This document shows positions 59,240 through 64,000 of a stretch of 64,000 bases of DNA, one piece after another. The position numbers were made by a program, and so were the translations under genes. The number at the start of each line of letters is the position of its first letter. Position 1 is the first letter of the stretch. The notes beneath the pieces were generated by a model. That model ran no database searches. It was not told where the DNA came from and saw only the letters and a list, made by a program, of their open reading frames with translations. The stretch is from Atherix ibis (Eukaryota; Arthropoda; Insecta; Diptera; Athericidae), in contig OY282609.1 of assembly GCA_958298945.1 (NCBI GenBank), positions 30,043,212-30,107,211 of the forward strand, written 5' to 3'.

Positions 59240-60165
59240 AAGTTAGAACTGATCCCCGTCCACATATAGGTAATTATTCCTTGAACAGGTGGACGCATTA
59301 AAAGATCATCGACTGTTGTTCACTAATGGCGCCGCTGATACCGATATTACATCTTTTGCGGTCGTCGAACTTTTTGGCTGCAGCACCCGCGCACTATGTT
59401 GTGGAATCTTCCCTTATAGGGCAGCTCCATATTACGGGGAGCTGTGGGCCATCAAAACGGCAATTAAAATTGCGACCAATATTCCCTGCCAACAAAACGT
59501 TATTAATTTTAGCGACAGCCTTGCCGCCCTTAAAGCCATTTGTGGCCCATCGAGTGAATCAGTACTTAGCGCAATTCGTCATAGCCTACTTAGCAATAGG
59601 AGTGTCGAGTTGCAATGGGTGCCAGGGCATGTGGGAATTGTGGGTAATAAAAAAGTGATGACAAGTTGGCTAACAGAATTGCAACTAACATCATTAGCCG
59701 TCCGCAGATACGATGACTGGATTAATAGCGACACATTTTTGTCGACTCATTGGATAATCACCAATAAGCCAGTGTATTCAACATCCATACCGAAATTCTG
59801 AACGCAGAAGGCCCTCAGAATCCGGATTGGACATATTTCTCTCACTCATAACTTCCTTTTTGGCAACACCAATCGTCCCTTATGCCAATCCTGTGGTACC
59901 CATTTCCCTATCATCCATATTCTACAGGAATGCCACATAACCAAGAATTACTTCACGAGCAGGATTCCTCCCATTATGGAGCTCCTGGACCCAACAACTC
60001 CATTCCCTAGTCCCCTATTTAAACTTCTACAACATACTAATCTGCTCCACAAAATATAACAAAATTCTCACGTACTACGAAGTCGCCAAATGGCCTCACG
60101 GTCGTGGCGCTATGAAGTGGCCCCTAGCATATGGCTAAGGGACCTTACAAACAAACAAACAAACG
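59240..60165 (+). mobile_element. I-like LINE 3' end, best-preserved copy
   Basis: RNase H region plus the C-terminal zinc-like tail and 3' untranslated end. The end reads CGCCAAATGGCCTCACGGTC...GAAGTGGCCCC, then (CAAA)n at 60152-60165. Related remnants lie at 4.1, 12.1, 26.2 and 40.1 kb, all on the same strand. Confidence 0.85.
59289..60058 (+). pseudogene. LINE RNase H and C-terminal pseudogene
   Basis: RNase H domain about 150 residues long: HRLLFTNGAADTDITSFAVV (first catalytic Asp changed to Asn), AAPYYGELWAIKTAIKIATN (catalytic Glu kept), VINFSDSLAALKAICG (Asp kept), VELQWVPGHVGIVGNKKVMT (last acidic residue changed to Lys). A stop follows SIPKF at 59799. The next segment continues as ALRIRIGHISLTHNFLFGNT, then RPLCQSCGTHFPIIHILQEC, a CX2C...H...C motif, and TPFPSPLFKLLQHTNLLHKI to the end. 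In live elements RNase H removes the RNA strand during reverse transcription. Confidence 0.88.
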
Positions 60166-60960
60166 TCACTCAACAAAGTACTCAACAAAGTATATTTTGC
60201 ACGTACAATCGAGTATAAGCCGGTAATTCTCTCTCTCTTTACCCTGTAGAACAACACAAGTTATATACCCAAAACGAGAGCGCACAGCAAGAGCAACAAG
60301 TGCACAAGTATGTGTACCATGCGGATGATAAGTATGGGGTACGATGTGTAAAAAAGACAAAATCTGATTGATCAGAACAGTCGCCTATCATACTGTAGGG
60401 TATCGCGCAATCGCCAACGATATATTCAGCCATCCAGCCGCCCATAAACCAGTCGTCAGTCATTTGCTCAAGAATTAGGCCTGCACAGTCGCTTTAAGAT
60501 ACCATATACCTGCGTACGCCATGCAACAACAACTTGCCTCTCCATTAAGTAAGCCAAGTTTCTTTTTCATACAGTCGCTTATATAAAATGGTTATCGTAC
60601 ACCAATAAGCACAGTAACTTACAAATCTACCAGATATACTTTTTGCTTTTATATCAAATTATATGCATTTTTTGTAAAAAATTCCCATTTACAAAGCTTC
60701 TTTTTCAATTTAAACTATTTTCTTTATAATTTTAATTTTTGTTTTCTTCTATTTTAATTTAATTTATATTTTTAAAAATAATTTTTTTTGAAATTAATTT
60801 CTTATTTTTGTGTTTATAAAAAGTAAATATAAAATTAAACTTTAAATAGAAATTTATATAAAAAATAAGTATTTTCAGAAATGTTCTTTTAATTTCATTG
60901 CAGAGAATAAAAAGAGATATTTAAATTTAAAATAAAAATTCTAGTTTTTATTAAATGTGT
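60166..60960. other. Stretch without recognisable genes
   Basis: Starts with a small tandem copy (ACTCAACAAAGT twice at 60168-60191), then mixed and AT-rich sequence. No feature recognised. Confidence 0.5.
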
Positions 60961-61690
60961 AAAGATGTTATATAAGACGATGGTCAAAATCTGACAGAGT
61001 TTTCACATATATAATATGCTTGTCAAGCAATCAGCTGCTAATAGGAATTGTTAAATGCCATTTGACAAGTTATCACGCAATCGCCAGATATTTACCAAAT
61101 TTTGACAGTCTTCAAATAGTCTGACAATGTTTGCAAGTAAAAATTTTCCGATCACACGATTGTCATGTAACTGTAAATAAAATATTGTGCACTCATTGTA
61201 AGACAAGAGCACCATTTTGTTTTTGCTTGACAGTTCATTGTTTTTTTTTTTTTGGAGTACAAAAGTGAAACATAATTTTTGTGTAAATAATGTCTAGAAA
61301 TAAAAAAATTGTATGTTGCTGCAATTTTAACGGCATATATATTTGAAAGGATAGGTAATAAAAAAAAAGAGGAATTGAAGAAACAGAAAAAAAACGCTGT
61401 ACATTCTTCACTGAAATGTCAAAACTATTGTTTGAGATATTTGGCATTACCAGATGTTACAAATTTCACCACCCGACAATGCGCAAATGCCTATAAATAA
61501 GATCCCAAAGAGTGATAGCACTGTTTCCAGATGTTGCATACAAATATTATCAGACAATGCCGTCTAATGGTCTGACTATGGTTTGTCTAGCAACGTTTGC
61601 AGATAAAAATTTCGAATTTATACTAATGCGATACTTTTGTGACAAATTGTACGTCAAAACGTTGTCAGAATTTGCCAATCTTCTAATATA
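60961..61690. other. Possible decayed DNA element, unassigned
   Basis: Two similar segments, GTCTGACAATGTTTGCAAGT near 61118 and GTCTGACTATGG...AACGTTTGCAGATAAAAATT near 61571, lie about 450 bp apart in the same orientation. Between them lies a short frame (61309-61500) with Cys residues that I do not recognise. The block ends at the left border of B3. Too little is seen to name a family. Confidence 0.25.
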
Positions 61691-62958
61691 GGATGGTCCA
61701 TCTAGCGGTTCCATTTTGAACCACTATTTATTTGAAGTACTTGAGTGTTAAATGTCATCACGAACTGACAGATTGTTAGTTGAAACTCAGAATTTTACGA
61801 AATTGTAATCCATACGCTTGAAGAAAAATGGGAAACATTGAGACCTTACTTCCAAAGTGGTGAGTCTTCAACCCAAACTGTAAGAAATTTAAAAAAAAAT
61901 GAGCAAAGATCGAATGCCATCACGTGAATTTGTGGACAAATTCGTGAAGCGAGTTCGCGAAACTGGTTTGTTGGTTGCCAAAGCAACTCGTTCCCGCTCT
62001 AAGACAGTGCGTAAGACCGAGAATATTGCCGCCGTTGCTGAAAATGTCAGTGATCATCCATCAATATCAACTTGTCACCGTTCTTAGGAATTGAAGATTT
62101 CTCGCACTTCTCTGTTGAGAATTTAGCACAAAGACCTCGGTATGAAAGCTTAAAAAGTTCAATTAGTCCAACAGCTAAAGCCGCATGACCATCCGATGCG
62201 TTTTCGGTTTGCCCAATGGGCTCAAGATCAATTGGCCGAAGATGAGCATTTTTACCGAAAAATCATCTTTTCGGGTGAGGCCCATTTCCACCTCAGTGGG
62301 TATGTCAATCAACAAAGTTGTCGCATCTGGGGCTCAGAAAATACATACGTCACCATGGAAAAGCCGATGCATCCACAACGAGACACGGTTTGGTGCGGAT
62401 TTTGGAGTGGAGGCATCATTGGCCCGCTTTTCTTTGAAAACGATGAAGGAGCCGCCGTAACGGTCAATGGTGAGCGCTATCGTGGCATGCTCAACGAATT
62501 TTTGTTTCCAAAAGTTGCAGAGAATGGCATGGACGACATTTGGTTTCAACAGGACGGGTCCACTTGCCACACAGCCAACGTAACAATCCAACTTTTGGGC
62601 ACTGCTTTCGAAAACCGAATAATCAGTCGAAATTCTGATGTCAATTGGTCGCCTCGGAGCTGTGATTTGAGCGCGTTTGGATTATTTTATGTTGGGAGCC
62701 GTTAAGGATAAATGTTACGCAAGCCATCCAGAGACAATTGAGGGCTTGAAACACGAAATCAGAGTTGCCCGGACAATCTAAAATGTACTGAAAAATTGGG
62801 TCTTGCGAATGGGGTATTGTAACACCAGCCGTGGCAGTCATTTAAATGATGTTGTGTTTCATTATAAAATTTCAAGGTTCAATCTTTTTAATTTAAAAAA
62901 ACATACACTAGTTTTTTTTTATTTACTTTTTAAAATGGAACTTCTAAATGGTCCACCC
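61691..62958 (+). mobile_element. Family B DD41D Tc1/mariner element (B3)
   Basis: 1268 bp with TA on both sides. Left end GGATGGTCCATCTAGCGGTT, right end AAATGGTCCACCC. It has the full family length without large deletions. Confidence 0.92.
61802..62866 (+). pseudogene. Family B DD41D transposase pseudogene (B3)
   Basis: The start ATG has become ATT. The same nine-A run as in B2 separates the first part from MSKDRMPSREFVDKFVKRVR. A stop follows TCHRS and others lie near 62124 and 62150. The main open part carries IIFSGEAHFHLSGYVNQQSC, with the first catalytic Asp changed to Gly; then WCGFWSGGIIGPLFFENDEG and WFQQDGSTCHTA with the second Asp. A one-base insertion at CDLSAFG shifts the frame so the third Asp (SPLDYF) is lost from it. 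The natural stop is also lost. The GGIIGP segment, damaged in B1 and deleted in B2, is intact here. Confidence 0.92.
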
Positions 62959-62960
62959 TA

Positions 62961-64000
62961 TATTAACTTAAGTTAAACTGTGGCGGAGTCTTCTTCCTAT
63001 AGATCAATTATGTAGTAGGTCCCAGATGGAACTATAGAAAAATAGAGTTGTATATTGATTGTAATTTGTATCTCCAATCAATCAAAAATAATAATATTTA
63101 ATATCCGTCGTGCCGCTGTGCAGATCATCGAGTGATCTTGGAGGCACTTGGCCTAATTCGTTAGTGCCTATTTGACAAGTGGTAGTAGAGTGTTGAGAAA
63201 TAAATAATACTATTTGCAGAACAATTAATATATTATTGTTATTTTGTAGCAAAATAAGACATTTTACTTTTTTAAAAAATTCTCACAACATAAAAGCTCA
63301 TGGAAATTTTCAAAATCTACGTTTTCTTTATAGCGAGACACGACATTCTGTGACACTGATGTAAACAAATAAGACTTTAAGGAGTAAAATTCTTACTATT
63401 GTGGTGCATATAAATTTAAAATATAATTTTTTATACTCAATGAAATTTTTTTGGAAAAAATTTGATTGAAGAAACTCTCCAAAAAGGTTCAAGGAACAAT
63501 TCATTTTGATTGAAGCATTTCATCAAGACGGCCTCTTCATTTATTATCTACTTTTCCTATAGAAAAATAGTACATATCATAAAATATAATCGATTGCAAT
63601 AACTATCAGCACAAGAAAGCTTTGATTTTTTTGTGTATTTTTTTCTTATGCTCAATAACAATTTCGGCCACCATCTGATTACAGATCACCTCTGACCATA
63701 CAGTATGCAGTAACACACTACTAAACTAAATCGATATTCTCAACAAGGCCTCGAAACTATCAATTATCCATCTATATACTTTACATTTCTTAGATGCAAA
63801 AAAATTTCAACTTTACTTCTCGATTCTAGGAAGAATTTCCCCGTACGTATGTGCACACCATACTTCTTAGTCTTAACAATGTGGCGTTTAGATCTGGATA
63901 TGAATTTTTCTAGCTCTCCCTCCCCTTCTTGCAACATTTGCATAGGGGTGAGATTTGAACATGCAACAAAATATTGGACGTCTTAGTCTTAGCAAAGAAA
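62961..64000. other. AT-rich stretch without recognisable genes
   Basis: No coding region, RNA or mobile element recognised up to the window end. Confidence 0.5.

Noticed and set aside
60168..60191. ACTCAACAAAGT doublet as the target duplication of the 59 kb LINE
   Set aside because: Both copies lie on the same side of the LINE tail; no matching copy was found at the upstream edge.

Overview
The window is AT-rich animal DNA, most likely from an insect or another arthropod. The evidence is the mix of decayed mobile elements: several mariner lineages (one close to the mauritiana/Mos1 group), two DD41D-type Tc1/mariner lineages, Jockey-, I-, R1- and RTE-like LINEs, and a Helitron-type end. No host protein-coding gene could be recognised. 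No bacterial operon, CRISPR array, rRNA or complete tRNA was seen. All gene-like reading frames of any substance belong to broken transposases or reverse transcriptases.

Layout. 1-6.2 kb: family A DD41D element A1, a probable non-autonomous Helitron with 78-bp repeats, an I-like LINE remnant and a near-full-length reversed element A2. 7-9 kb: two deleted family D mariners (D1, D2) embedded in a 17-bp minisatellite that carries a long palindrome. 10.7-14 kb: D3, an I-like LINE remnant and A3. 16.3-18 kb: a minisatellite next to a mauritiana-like mariner (C1). 20.6-21.9 kb: D4, the longest family D copy. 24.8-26.6 kb: a mellifera-like mariner relic (E1), a snap-back family D copy (D5) and an I-like LINE remnant. 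28.3-30.7 kb: a solo C-family end, then an RTE-like LINE split by a 5'-truncated R1-like LINE with a 17-bp target duplication. 32.5-36.8 kb: family B element B1, A4 and D6. 39.8-43.1 kb: Jockey and I-like remnants, a tRNA-like SINE piece, an RTE-like 3' end and B2. 44.7-49.3 kb: a long Jockey-like LINE, a reversed RTE-like piece and D7. 53.3-54.5 kb: C2. 56.2-58.7 kb: a frameshifted element coding for a DUF7869-like protein with a possible terminal repeat. 59.2-63 kb: the best I-like RNase H remnant and B3.

How the parts relate. None of the transposases looks functional as it stands: each has frameshifts, stops or lost catalytic residues. The family D copies carry shared deletions, which suggests that deleted forms were copied in trans by an intact source elsewhere. 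The points most worth following up are the shared in-frame loss of the second catalytic Asp in four family D copies, two snap-back junctions in that family, the palindromic minisatellite, the two DD41D lineages and the DUF7869-like element. I did not find convincing evidence of a new functional system; what I see is a transposon graveyard with some unusual rearrangement products.
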